The translations under genes were made by a program, and so were the position numbers. This document shows, one piece after another, positions 1-8,539 of a DNA stretch of 64,000 nt; the stretch's first letter is position 1; every line of letters begins with the position of its first letter. Location of the stretch: positions 1-64,000 of the forward strand of contig DATBFG010000009.1 in assembly GCA_036558645.1 (NCBI GenBank), in the 5' to 3' direction. The notes beneath the pieces were generated by a model that made no database searches, was not told the origin of the DNA, and was given only the letters and a program-made list of their open reading frames with translations. Source of the DNA: DATBFG01 sp036558645. GTDB lineage: Bacteria > Acidobacteriota > Terriglobia > Terriglobales > Acidobacteriaceae.

Positions 1-1
1 T

Positions 2-334
2 CCTAAAGAACGCGAAGCCCGTCTAAAGCGCTGGGAGACGCAGTTACACCCGGTCCGCGGGGCAACTGCGGCGCAGCTTTTTGCCGAGGCCGAACAGCAT
101 GCGAAGGATTGGGATTACGTGCAGTGGGCTGATATGTTACGGACGCGCCCAATATTGCTCATCGAAGCCGACGACCAAAACCACGCGGACATGGAAGCGT
201 TGGCGTCCGCGCTGCGGCAGAAGGGCTCGGCTCATCTGGAACAAAAGACGGTTGCGACGGACCACAGTTTTTCTGATCACCGTATTGCTCTACAGACGAT
301 CGTGATCGACTGGTTACAGCAGTTGCGACAATAA
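2..334 (+). CDS. Alpha/beta hydrolase, C-terminal part (partial)
   Basis: An open frame enters from the left edge and stops at TAA 332-334; no start codon lies in the window, so only about 110 C-terminal residues are visible. The end resembles the last strand and helix of alpha/beta-hydrolase peptidases and esterases: a strand reading PILLIEADDQNH, then a helix, then DHSFSDHRI, in which a His would supply the catalytic triad, and a closing amphipathic helix. In this fold the Asp/His pair comes from this part, so the nucleophile Ser lies outside the window. The substrate cannot be deduced. The family call is reasonably supported by the His loop and terminal helix; the enzyme class is not. Confidence 0.6.
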   Translation, partial: PKEREARLKRWETQLHPVRGATAAQLFAEAEQHAKDWDYVQWADMLRTRPILLIEADDQNHADMEALASALRQKGSAHLEQKTVATDHSFSDHRIALQTIVIDWLQQLRQ

Positions 335-599
335 AATGTGTGCAAAGACACGACATATACAGATTCCATCTGAAACGGCGTGAATGCTGCTGAAGCAGAG
401 TCTTCACTTTCCCGTTGGTCGGGTACTCGGAAATTGCCACGCCCCACGTCAATTGGCGATAAATTCCCATAGCACTCATTGATGGGCATCTGTCCCGGCG
501 TGGGGTTAAAGCGATTCGCGGCTGCTATCTCCTAACCCTTCCCCACATTTGACGCTGCCTAGTCTATGGCGTACTATAGGCGAACAAAAGGCGAATAAC

Positions 600-1604
600 A
601 TGGCTACTCTGCCTCTTCTTCCTTCTTCCGATTCCCCGAAGCTTGTTGGTATCGCGCGGCTGGCGGCGCAAGGAGAGTCCGTTCGCGAAGGACACAACAT
701 CGAATACTTCACACTGCCCGTGAAGTCGCTGCTCAACCGGTGCACGGTCGAACGCATGCCCTTCACCTGGACGATCAATCCGTATCGGGGCTGCGAGTTT
801 GCCTGCAAGTACTGCTACGCGCGCTACACCCATGAGTTCATGGAGATGCGCGACGGCCTGGACTTTGAGCGGAAGATCTACATCAAGCAGCACGCCGCGA
901 ATCTGCTTCGCCAGGAACTTCGCCAGGCAAAACCCGGCGAGGAGATCGCCATAGGCACAGCAACCGATCCTTATCAGCCCGCGGAAAAGCGCTTCGAGGT
1001 GACACGCGCGATATTCGAGGAACTGGCGCAGCATCGCGGACTTGAACTGGGGTTGATTTCAAAGTCGAATCTCGTACTGCGTGATCTCGACCCGCTGAGA
1101 GAGGTCAATAAAAGCAATCGGCTGCATGTGAGCATTACGATCACCACGTTGGATGTTGAGCTCGCCCGAATTCTCGAGCCGCGCGCGCCTCGTCCGGATC
1201 TGCGACTGGAAGCGGTTCGCAAATTGAATGAGGCCGGCATTTCGACCGGAGTCAGCTGCTCGCCGTTGATTCCCGGCATCACCGATTCGCCGCAACATCT
1301 CGACGCACTGGTAAAAGCGGTGGCCGATGCTGGAGCTCAGCACATCTTTGCCAATCCACTATTTCTCAAACCGTGTTCGGCGGCGGTATTCATGCCATTC
1401 CTCGAGAAGCAGTTCCCTCACCTCTCGGAAAGCTACAAGAAACGTTATGCAGAACATGCCTACTTGCCAAAGGCGTATCAGGAGCGAATCTCGCAACTGA
1501 TCAAGAAACTAAGAAACAAATATGGGATCCGGAGCCGCCAGGAACGCTTTACGCAGGCCGTGCCTCACCAATTGCTGGCGGAAGAACAGATGAGTCTGTT
1601 CTAG
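600..1604 (+). CDS. Radical SAM protein, SplB/Rv2578c-like
   Basis: A 334-residue radical SAM enzyme. The cluster-binding motif is visible as C65-x3-C69-x2-C72 within NPYRGCEFACKYCYAR, which is the arrangement of the spore-photoproduct-lyase-like group (COG1533-type) and would bind a 4Fe-4S cluster with S-adenosylmethionine. The rest looks like a partial TIM barrel, with GTATDPYQPAEK and SVSCSPLIPG-type strands. I chose the ATG at 600; an in-frame TTG at 549 would add 17 residues of unlikely sequence. The gene stands alone and is followed after 85 bases by a separate phosphatase gene. Members of this group are widespread but their substrate is unknown, so no reaction is assigned. The radical SAM call is firm. 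Confidence 0.9.
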   Translation: MATLPLLPSSDSPKLVGIARLAAQGESVREGHNIEYFTLPVKSLLNRCTVERMPFTWTINPYRGCEFACKYCYARYTHEFMEMRDGLDFERKIYIKQHAANLLRQELRQAKPGEEIAIGTATDPYQPAEKRFEVTRAIFEELAQHRGLELGLISKSNLVLRDLDPLREVNKSNRLHVSITITTLDVELARILEPRAPRPDLRLEAVRKLNEAGISTGVSCSPLIPGITDSPQHLDALVKAVADAGAQHIFANPLFLKPCSAAVFMPFLEKQFPHLSESYKKRYAEHAYLPKAYQERISQLIKKLRNKYGIRSRQERFTQAVPHQLLAEEQMSLF

Positions 1605-1622
1605 GCGTCGCCTCATTTTCTG

Positions 1623-1653
1623 CTCAACTGCTCAGTTTTCTCAACTGCTCAGT
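1623..1653. repeat. 14-bp direct repeat
   Basis: The 14-mer CTCAACTGCTCAGT occurs at 1623-1636 and again at 1640-1653, in the short spacer between the radical SAM gene and the PP2C phosphatase gene. It may be a regulatory repeat or a simple duplication. No function can be read from it. Confidence 0.6.
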
Positions 1654-1689
1654 CGCCGCCCACGGCGCTTATAATGGCTGAGAGCAGCA

Positions 1690-2871
1690 ATGACTCCCTC
1701 CACCCAGGCTCCGCCGCAGCGTCCGCCTTCGTCGAATGGACGTTCGCCGATCGGGACGCAACTTGAACACTTTTGGGACCGCGTCACAGAAGGGCGCGAG
1801 CTTAACCAGCTCTGGACACAATTCAAGACTGACGCGAAAGCGAGCTACCGTCTCTATTCGAACGATTTCGCTCAATCCAAGACGCAACGCGACTGGCGGC
1901 ACAACTTCTTCGGCACACTGCTCGATTTCATCTACGCGATTATCGAGAAGCTCAGCCCTGCTCGTCGCGTCCTGCTACTCGTGGGCCTGGTTCTGCTGCT
2001 TGTTCCCGTTGGCGGATACAGTTACCACGGAAAAGATGGCGGTGTAGAAGTGGTCGAACTCGATACTCACTTCTATGGCGGCATTATTCTCTTCCTGCTG
2101 CTGATGCTGGAAGTGGCGGATCGGGTGGTCATGAAACGTGACCTGCAGATTGCCCGCGATATTCAGGGCTGGCTTCTGCCCGCAAATCCGCCGGAGATTC
2201 CCGGGGCAGCGATTGCTTTTGCTACACGTCCCGCGAACACGGTCGCTGGAGACTATTACGACGTCTTCCCCCGGCCAGGGCTGGCGCCCGGCGAGCACAC
2301 CTTTATTCTTGCCGTCGCCGACGTAGCTGGCAAGAGTATTCCCGCGGCGCTGCTGATGGCGACCTTTCAGGCCAGCTTGAAGACACTTTCAACTTCTGTG
2401 GCATCTCTGAACGACCTGGTGGCTGGGATGAACCGATATGCCTGCGGCAACAGCCAGGGCGGATTGCGCTTCACTACAGCCTTCCTCGCCGAGTACGATC
2501 CGCTGAGCCGGCGGCTCACCTATACCAATGCTGGGCACAACGCCCCGATGCTGCGCCGGACAGACGGGACCATCGAGCGGCTGACGCGCGGAGGCATCCC
2601 CTTCGGCATCCAGGGAGATGTACCTTACGACTCGGGCAGCGTCGTGCTCGAGCCCGGAGACTGGCTGGTAGTCTTTACTGATGGATTGGTCGAGGCCGCC
2701 AATGATCTCCGTGAGGAGTATGACGAGCCGCGCCTGCTGAACCTGCTGAGCGCCAGCGCCCTGGTTACGCCACAGCAACTACTGGCACGCATCATGACCG
2801 ACGTAGACGCCTTCGTCGGACCCACCCCGCAGCACGATGACATCACTTGCCTGCTGATGAAGGTGAGTTAA
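1690..2871 (+). CDS. PP2C-type phosphatase (SpoIIE/RsbU family), membrane-bound
   Basis: A 393-residue protein. An N-terminal cytoplasmic part is followed by two hydrophobic segments near residues 96-112 and 130-145, and then a C-terminal PP2C/SpoIIE Ser/Thr phosphatase domain. Typical motifs are present: QIARDIQGWLLP linking helix, AGDYYDVF and DVAGKS with metal-binding Asp residues, TNAGHNAPML, FTDGLVEA and the closing HDDITCLLM. Family members dephosphorylate anti-anti-sigma factors and so switch stress or biofilm sigma factors. No partner-switch kinase or STAS gene lies beside it here, so the target is unknown. The start ATG at 1690 gives a plausible Pro-rich N terminus. The gene is monocistronic as far as the sequence shows. 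Confidence 0.88.
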   Translation: MTPSTQAPPQRPPSSNGRSPIGTQLEHFWDRVTEGRELNQLWTQFKTDAKASYRLYSNDFAQSKTQRDWRHNFFGTLLDFIYAIIEKLSPARRVLLLVGLVLLLVPVGGYSYHGKDGGVEVVELDTHFYGGIILFLLLMLEVADRVVMKRDLQIARDIQGWLLPANPPEIPGAAIAFATRPANTVAGDYYDVFPRPGLAPGEHTFILAVADVAGKSIPAALLMATFQASLKTLSTSVASLNDLVAGMNRYACGNSQGGLRFTTAFLAEYDPLSRRLTYTNAGHNAPMLRRTDGTIERLTRGGIPFGIQGDVPYDSGSVVLEPGDWLVVFTDGLVEAANDLREEYDEPRLLNLLSASALVTPQQLLARIMTDVDAFVGPTPQHDDITCLLMKVS

Positions 2872-3142
2872 AGGTATTCTCTCTTTCGCCTGTAAATGCC
2901 GAGAGAAATGAGGGATTTGCACGGGGGACACTCAGGTCGTTCAAGGGGCTGTCTTTGACCGACATTGTCAGCACTCATGACCTTCCAAGTTTTCTTACGC
3001 GAGGTCACAAATTAGTTATGGCTGTTTTCCTTTTGTTGGATTAATATCTCCTCAACGGCACAGTCTTTTCTCCCCCTTACATTCAAATTTCCCCCATATG
3101 CAGGATGTGAACCGGGTTTACATCCGATCTGTGGAGGACAGA

Positions 3143-4387
3143 ATGAATCGCCCCGTTGTTTTGACGGCCGTTGTTTCACTCTTTCTGGTTTTCGTAGAAG
3201 CCTCAAGCGCCCAAACCTACTCAATCACCGACATCGGCCGCCTTTCACCTGCTGCAATTAACATGTGGGGCCAGGTGGTCGGTGACTACAACGGCCACGC
3301 ATTCCTCTGGACCAAGTGGGGAGGCATGCAAGATCTGGGAACGCTTGCCGGAGGAACGTATAGCAGTGCCGGCGCAATCAATGATTTGGGAGTGGTGACC
3401 GGCGTGGCAGATGGTCCCGGCACAATCTGGGCTGAATCCTATCCACCGCTCTCGTGCGATGCCTTGAACCAACCATTTACCTGGACAAAGAGAACCGGGA
3501 TGGTTGGCCTGAACGACACTGCCTATGCTGGCCTGCGATCGGAGTTCGGTGATTCCGACCTTTGTCAGTATCTGGATGACTATCCATCGGACATCAACGC
3601 ACACAGTCAGATCGTTGGCAGCAATCGCGAACTCGGCACGTATAAGTGGGGCTTCTCCGGAAAGACCGATGGGCAGCCGCTCACAATCTATGCCGATGTG
3701 TGGCAAACCGCCTTAAGCGGAATCAACAACTGGGGCCAGATGAGCGGGTACACGACATCAGACTTCTTGGGATACGACTTGTTCTACGAATCCCATGCAG
3801 CTACGTGGACACAAGGGGTCAAAACCGATCTCGGAACTTTGGGCGGAAATGCAGACGACTGGTCCTACTGCAGCGGCGCGGGGGGTATTAGCGATTTAGG
3901 GTTTGTGGTTGGTTGGTCCACGATCAGTTCATCGGCGAGACCCTGCATGTCGGATGTGTACAATACGCAGGCTTCGATTCACGCGGTATTGTGGCAACCG
4001 GGGCTGGGAATTCAGGACTTAGGCACGCTTCCGGGTGACTCATCGAGCGCCGCGCAAAGAGTAAATTTCTTCGGTCAGGTCATCGGAAGCTCAGGAAACA
4101 CGATTAGCTGGCAGGATGGGAAACCCGGCGGCGGCTTAACGGTGGTTATCGGCCGGCCTTTCATCTGGACGCAGCACAACGGTATGCGAGACCTGAACAG
4201 CCTGATTCCTCGGAAGTCTGGATGGGTACTAACGTCGGTTTCTGGAATCAATGTTTGGGGACAGATTGTCGGCTCCGGGGTAAAGAATGGCCAGACGCAC
4301 GGATTCCTCCTGACGCCGCGGTTTTTCTTCCAGGAGAGCAGAACGAGGCTGAATGTTCGTTCACTCGGACCGGTCGGGAAGATGTGA
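3143..4387 (+). CDS. Secreted HAF-repeat protein
   Basis: A 414-residue exported protein. The ATG at 3143 follows a GGAGG box and begins a signal peptide (MNRPVV, hydrophobic core, cleavage near SSA-QT); the in-frame ATG at 3098 would put 15 residues in front of it and is not preferred. The body is built of repeating units with the pattern AINxxGQVVG followed by HAFLW and GMQDLGTL, which is the signature of the HAF (extracellular) repeat family. At least six partial copies can be seen, probably forming beta-propeller-like blades. The family has no known activity. The gene is isolated, and the 270 bases in front hold nothing else identifiable. Confidence 0.82.
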   Translation: MNRPVVLTAVVSLFLVFVEASSAQTYSITDIGRLSPAAINMWGQVVGDYNGHAFLWTKWGGMQDLGTLAGGTYSSAGAINDLGVVTGVADGPGTIWAESYPPLSCDALNQPFTWTKRTGMVGLNDTAYAGLRSEFGDSDLCQYLDDYPSDINAHSQIVGSNRELGTYKWGFSGKTDGQPLTIYADVWQTALSGINNWGQMSGYTTSDFLGYDLFYESHAATWTQGVKTDLGTLGGNADDWSYCSGAGGISDLGFVVGWSTISSSARPCMSDVYNTQASIHAVLWQPGLGIQDLGTLPGDSSSAAQRVNFFGQVIGSSGNTISWQDGKPGGGLTVVIGRPFIWTQHNGMRDLNSLIPRKSGWVLTSVSGINVWGQIVGSGVKNGQTHGFLLTPRFFFQESRTRLNVRSLGPVGKM

Positions 4388-4433
4388 CGAGGGCCGGACC
4401 GCACCGAACTGGGCCGTGAAATACCGACGCGCA

Positions 4434-4823
4434 TCAAGCTGCTTTGGGTTCGCTGAATTTCATGTGACGACCCACGGTGAAAGGATCACCGATAAGCCAT
4501 TGCCAGGTGCCGTCGGGTTGGCGACGCGCCACTTCGATTGCGTAGGAACGCATTGTTTCCTGTGATGAAACATTCCATTCGGTATGCATCAGCGCAATGT
4601 CTCCCGACTGAACAATTTGCTTGATGTTGTACTCAAACTTTGGTTTCGCGGCGGCGAGCCGGGCCAACTCGGGCCGAAGTTCTTCTCTACCGCGCTTCGC
4701 TTCTCGAGATTGATTCAGAAAAACCACTTCAGCATCGTAAATGCCAAGTAGCGACTCGATTTCACCTGCTGCCATGTACTGCTTGAACAATTCACAAATT
4801 TGTTCGGGACTCTTCGCGGACAC
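4434..4823 (-). CDS. DUF4440/SnoaL-like NTF2-fold protein
   Basis: A 129-residue protein of the NTF2-like fold: an N-terminal helix pair (ICELFKQYMAAGEIESLLGIYD), then strands carrying AEVVFLN, and a C-terminal sheet ending in GTWQWLIGDPFT. This matches the small YybH/DUF4440 group, in which members act as steroid-isomerase-like enzymes or ligand binders; no function can be fixed. The start is GTG at 4823 with GGAGG 7 bases upstream. It converges with the HAF-repeat gene, leaving 46 bases between the stop codons. Confidence 0.75.
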   Translation of the reverse strand: MSAKSPEQICELFKQYMAAGEIESLLGIYDAEVVFLNQSREAKRGREELRPELARLAAAKPKFEYNIKQIVQSGDIALMHTEWNVSSQETMRSYAIEVARRQPDGTWQWLIGDPFTVGRHMKFSEPKAA

Positions 4824-5049
4824 TGGTCTACCTCCAGTTTGCTTTGATGTCGGACAGGTGAGGTGGGATGGTACTCAGCCCAGGGTAACGCCCAAGGCCG
4901 GGGCGTAAACCTTGGCACTGTCGCACATCCAGGCAGCACTTCTTGACACGGGCAGAACCCAGGGGCAAACTTCCCTCATTCGCGACCGGCTGTCCAGCCG
5001 GACCCTGTTAACAGCTAACCAAACATCGAAGCAGCATTCGAGGTGATCC

Positions 5050-6252
5050 ATGAATCCAAATTCTTGTTGCAAGCCACCATTTCATTCTTTTCGTATTTTC
5101 ACTCTTCGTAGTCTGAATGTACGTCTTCTGGTTCTCCTGCTTGTGATCTGCGCGACCGTGTCACAGCCGGCATTGGCGCGCGAACAAGCCGCCCCAGGTA
5201 TTGCCTTGCAATCCTTCGTTACAGGTCTCACTTTTCCTGTAGATTTCCAGCTCCCCAATGATGGCAGTGGAAGGTTTTTTGTTGTCGAGCAGGGCGGCAC
5301 GATCCGCATCATCCAGAATGGATCGCTGCTTCCGACGCCATTTCTCGACCTGACATCTGTAGTCGAGTTTGGAGATGAGAAGGGGCTGCTGGGGCTGGCG
5401 TTTCATCCCGCGTACGCTGGGAATGGCCGCTTCTTCGTCAATTACACGCGACGCGTGAACGGCACGCTGCAGACGGTGACGGCCGAGCACCACGTGTCTC
5501 CCACCGATCCGAACCAAGCCGACCCTAACGGAATGGACGTGCTCGTCGCCGATCTTCCTTCGGACAAGCATCATGGTGGGCAACTCGGATTTGGACCGGA
5601 CAGGTACCTCTATATTTCATTGGGCGACGGCAGTATGGGAGGCGACCCGACAGGCAACGGACAGAACCTGGGCGTTGTACTCGGCAAGATTTTGCGGATC
5701 GATATCGACTCCGGCAGTCCGTATGCAATTCCACCTGACAATCCGTTTGTGAATAATCCACAGGCTCGAGGAGAGATTTGGGTATACGGCATGCGGAATC
5801 CGTGGCGATTCAGCTTCGATCGGCCGACCGGCAGGCTCTTTGCTGGTGATGCTGGGCAAAGCAACTGGGAAGAGATCGATCAGATCGTCAAAGGCAAGAA
5901 TTACGGTTGGAATGTGATGGAAGGAAGACATTGCTTTCCTCCAGGATCACAATGCGACAAGACGGGATTGACTGCACCAATCGCGGAATATCCACATCCA
6001 CCGGCGTCGGCGGTAGTCGGCGGATACGTCTATCGCGGTACAACCATCGCTGGTTTGGGAGGGATTTACCTGTTTGCCGATTATCTGCGGGGCATCATCT
6101 GGGGCCTGAAGCAGGTCTCGCAAACTCAGTGGAGTCCGACAGTGTTGCTGATGAGCGGAAAAATCATCAGCAGCTTTGGACGCGACCTGGCCGGAGAGTT
6201 GTACGTGCTGGATTATGGAACCGGAACTGTTTTTCGGATTGTTCCGGGATAA
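5050..6252 (+). CDS. PQQ-dependent sugar dehydrogenase (GSDH family), exported
   Basis: A 400-residue protein with an N-terminal signal peptide (hydrophobic core RLLVLLLVICATV, cleavage near ALA-RE). It belongs to the soluble glucose/sorbosone dehydrogenase beta-propeller family, shown by GLLGLAFHPAYAGNGRFFVN, KHHGGQLGFGPDRYLYISLG, EIWVYGMRNPWRFSFDR and NYGWNVMEGRHC. Such proteins oxidise aldoses in the periplasm with PQQ as cofactor and pass electrons to quinones or cytochromes. No pqq biosynthesis genes are nearby. The ATG at 5050 has a good Shine-Dalgarno (GAGGTGA). It is convergent with the TonB receptor gene and shares a terminator hairpin with it. Confidence 0.85.
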   Translation: MNPNSCCKPPFHSFRIFTLRSLNVRLLVLLLVICATVSQPALAREQAAPGIALQSFVTGLTFPVDFQLPNDGSGRFFVVEQGGTIRIIQNGSLLPTPFLDLTSVVEFGDEKGLLGLAFHPAYAGNGRFFVNYTRRVNGTLQTVTAEHHVSPTDPNQADPNGMDVLVADLPSDKHHGGQLGFGPDRYLYISLGDGSMGGDPTGNGQNLGVVLGKILRIDIDSGSPYAIPPDNPFVNNPQARGEIWVYGMRNPWRFSFDRPTGRLFAGDAGQSNWEEIDQIVKGKNYGWNVMEGRHCFPPGSQCDKTGLTAPIAEYPHPPASAVVGGYVYRGTTIAGLGGIYLFADYLRGIIWGLKQVSQTQWSPTVLLMSGKIISSFGRDLAGELYVLDYGTGTVFRIVPG

Positions 6253-6265
6253 ATAAGTAAAAAAT

Positions 6266-6290
6266 GAGGGTGGCTCAAACAGCCACCCTC
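6266..6290. terminator. Hairpin terminator between convergent genes
   Basis: A perfect 10-bp stem (GAGGGTGGCT, 6266-6275; AGCCACCCTC, 6281-6290) with a 5-base loop. On the minus strand it is followed by a T-rich run (complement of 6258-6265), so it should end the TonB receptor transcript. On the plus strand the T tract is weak, but it sits just after the sugar dehydrogenase stop codon. Confidence 0.75.
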
Positions 6291-6304
6291 TCTCGCTTCA
6301 CAAA

Positions 6305-8446
6305 CTAGAAATGGATGGTGAAGGTACCATCCACGCGGCGATTGGTCATCAGGTAATACTGCGCGTCACCCAACTCGCTCTCCGACACGGGATCGCGGCG
6401 GTCGCCGATGTTTCGAGCGTCTACGCGGACTTCCCAGCGAGGAGTGCGATATCCGGCGCTGAGATCCACTGTGACAAATCCATCGGCCAAGGCCGTGTTG
6501 CGCTTGTTGAGATAGCGGCTACCTGTGTAGTTCAAGCTGACGCCACCGAGAATTCCATGGTTCGGTGTGTACATCAGCCCAGCGCTAACCAGGTTTCGCG
6601 CCGACATTTCCAAACGATTACCGGCAAGTTGAGTGGGAACGCCGTCGAAGTCCTGGACGAGGTCGGTGAACGTGGCATCGTGGAAACTGTAAGTTGCACG
6701 CGCCATAATGTTGTTTCGGAAGTAGATGGCCGTCCCCGTCTCGAATCCCTTGAAGCTTTCTTCCCCAGTATTGACGAGAGCAGGAAGGCCATTCACTTCA
6801 GTCGCGCTGACAAGATTGTTGAAGTGCATAAGGAACCCGGAAGCCTCAAATTCGACGCGGCGATCGAAGAGACGGCCTTTGATGCCACCCTCAACGCTGC
6901 GGGAAGTTTCAGGCTCAAGAATTCCCCCGCCTTCGCCACCCCCCTCTTCTTCTTCGCCGATGCCGAAGTCAATGGCGGCGGGCTTGAAGGTGTCGCGGTA
7001 GTTCACGAAGAGATCGACGGAGTCCTGACCCTGGCTCCAGGCATTGACCAACGCTCCGACACTGCCGCTGGCACGGACATTCGTTTGGCTATTGTGGTCG
7101 CTTGTGCCCTCTCCGGGATCGGCATTGTCGCGGCTTTCATCAGTAATGTTCAGGCGAATTCCGCCGCTGAGTTTGAACCGCTCAAACGGAGACCACTCTA
7201 CCGAAGCATAGGGCCCAAAGAAGTTGCGGTAGTCGTCGATAGTGACGTCCAGTTCGTCCGGCTCTTCCACTTGGACTGCCCGCGCGCCATTAATCGGAAC
7301 CGTGTAGTCGAAATCGGCTCCGTGTGCATTTCCGGTTCCATGCAGATAGTCGCCACCCACCAGAAAGGTCACCGAATGCGGAAGTTTCCAGGAAAGGTGT
7401 GAGTCCACATAGACGTCCGTGAGATTGATCTTTTCTCGCAGGCCGTGAGCATTGTCTGGAATATCGTCGATCTCTCCGAGGAAGCCCCGGAAGATATCCT
7501 GACGGCTATGCGAGACAGAACCGGTGGTGGACCACTGTCCGCCAGCAGCACCTCGGTCGTAACCCAACATGCCGGTGAAGCGATGGTCATTGAGGAAGGC
7601 TCCAGCGGGGTTCTGATTGGAGTCCACAGGAACGAGCGGCGAAAGTTCGTTTCCTTCACGGGGACGCGGACTGGCCGGATCTTGGTCGAGCCAATTCATG
7701 TCGCCGTTGACCCAGAAGCGTCCGTCGGTTGTCTTGCGTGAGACACGGTACAGAGCATGTCCTCGAACGAACGAGGTGCGATCATCGTTGTAACCTTCTC
7801 GCTCGGCGTCCAATGTCAGGCGAGAAGACCAGTCTCCGGGCAGGGGAATGGGAGTAGAGAACAATCCTCCGCCGCTACCGAAACTTCCACCATGCAGTGA
7901 AAGCGTGCGCTCGTCAGAAGCGGCATCCCGGTGGACGACGTGAATGACACCCACGAAAGACGTTGCGCCGTAGGTTACTGGAGCCGGGCCTCGCAGGACT
8001 TCGATGCGATCAAGGTCGTTCAAGTCGAGTGTCGTCAGGGCTGGATTAAAAGCGCCTCCCCATGGAACTCCGTCGACGACGAGGAGAAAAGCGTCAAACT
8101 CTTTCAATCCCCAAAAATCAGGAACAGAGCTGGCGGGACCGGCGTCTCCACCGGGCGCGATTTCGACTCCTGTTGCCAACGCGAGGGCACTGCGCAAATC
8201 GCTGACTCCGCGAGAGCGTAGCTCATCGCCGTTAAAAACTTGTATTGCGGCCGGAACTTTCTCCGGCTCCTCCGGCAAACGAGTGGCAATGACCTCCACC
8301 TTTTGCTCGAGGCGTGGAATTTTTTGTTGCTGAGTCGTTTGCGAAGGTGCTTGGTTGGCCTGGGAAGCAGGTGCCGTCGTTTGGGCAGCTGCGAAGGAAC
8401 TGCCGACAGCCAAGATGAGGGTGAGTAAAAATGTGCGGTATATCAT
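6305..8446 (-). CDS. TonB-dependent outer-membrane receptor
   Basis: A 713-residue protein. It has a signal peptide (hydrophobic LLTLILAVGSSFAAAQ), an N-terminal plug domain (VEVIATRLPEEPEKVPAAIQ, RSRGVSDLRSALALATGVEI, DRIEVLRGPAPVTYG) and a C-terminal beta-barrel that ends in an aromatic residue (TFTIHF), as expected for outer-membrane insertion. TonB receptors import ferric siderophores, cobalamin, metals or glycans with energy from TonB-ExbBD. It is short compared with the roughly 1,100-residue Oar-like acidobacterial receptors and lacks their carboxypeptidase-like N-terminal domain. A run of Glu and Gly near residues 500-510 probably lies in an extracellular loop. The substrate is unknown. 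It lies downstream of the Rieske oxygenase gene on the same strand, with 93 bases between. Confidence 0.88.
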   Translation of the reverse strand: MIYRTFLLTLILAVGSSFAAAQTTAPASQANQAPSQTTQQQKIPRLEQKVEVIATRLPEEPEKVPAAIQVFNGDELRSRGVSDLRSALALATGVEIAPGGDAGPASSVPDFWGLKEFDAFLLVVDGVPWGGAFNPALTTLDLNDLDRIEVLRGPAPVTYGATSFVGVIHVVHRDAASDERTLSLHGGSFGSGGGLFSTPIPLPGDWSSRLTLDAEREGYNDDRTSFVRGHALYRVSRKTTDGRFWVNGDMNWLDQDPASPRPREGNELSPLVPVDSNQNPAGAFLNDHRFTGMLGYDRGAAGGQWSTTGSVSHSRQDIFRGFLGEIDDIPDNAHGLREKINLTDVYVDSHLSWKLPHSVTFLVGGDYLHGTGNAHGADFDYTVPINGARAVQVEEPDELDVTIDDYRNFFGPYASVEWSPFERFKLSGGIRLNITDESRDNADPGEGTSDHNSQTNVRASGSVGALVNAWSQGQDSVDLFVNYRDTFKPAAIDFGIGEEEEGGGEGGGILEPETSRSVEGGIKGRLFDRRVEFEASGFLMHFNNLVSATEVNGLPALVNTGEESFKGFETGTAIYFRNNIMARATYSFHDATFTDLVQDFDGVPTQLAGNRLEMSARNLVSAGLMYTPNHGILGGVSLNYTGSRYLNKRNTALADGFVTVDLSAGYRTPRWEVRVDARNIGDRRDPVSESELGDAQYYLMTNRRVDGTFTIHF

Positions 8447-8474
8447 GCCGGGAAGCTTAGGAATGTAGCACGTG

Positions 8475-8508
8475 TACTACCATAGATAGTATTTGGAGAA
8501 TGGTAGTA
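8475..8508. promoter_or_regulatory. 9-bp inverted repeat upstream of TonB receptor gene
   Basis: TACTACCAT (8475-8483) and ATGGTAGTA (8500-8508) form a perfect 9-bp inverted repeat with a 16-base spacer. It lies 29-62 bases ahead of the receptor start, where an operator for a dimeric repressor would be placed. The symmetry is seen directly; the regulatory role is inferred. Confidence 0.35.
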
Positions 8509-8539
8509 GGCACGGGGCGGCGCTGCTTTGGAGTGATTC

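Noticed and set aside
6311..7402. Long open frame (363 codons) on the plus strand opposite the TonB receptor gene
   Set aside because: It is antisense to a gene with clear plug and barrel motifs, has no recognisable domain, and follows from the codon bias of the opposite strand.
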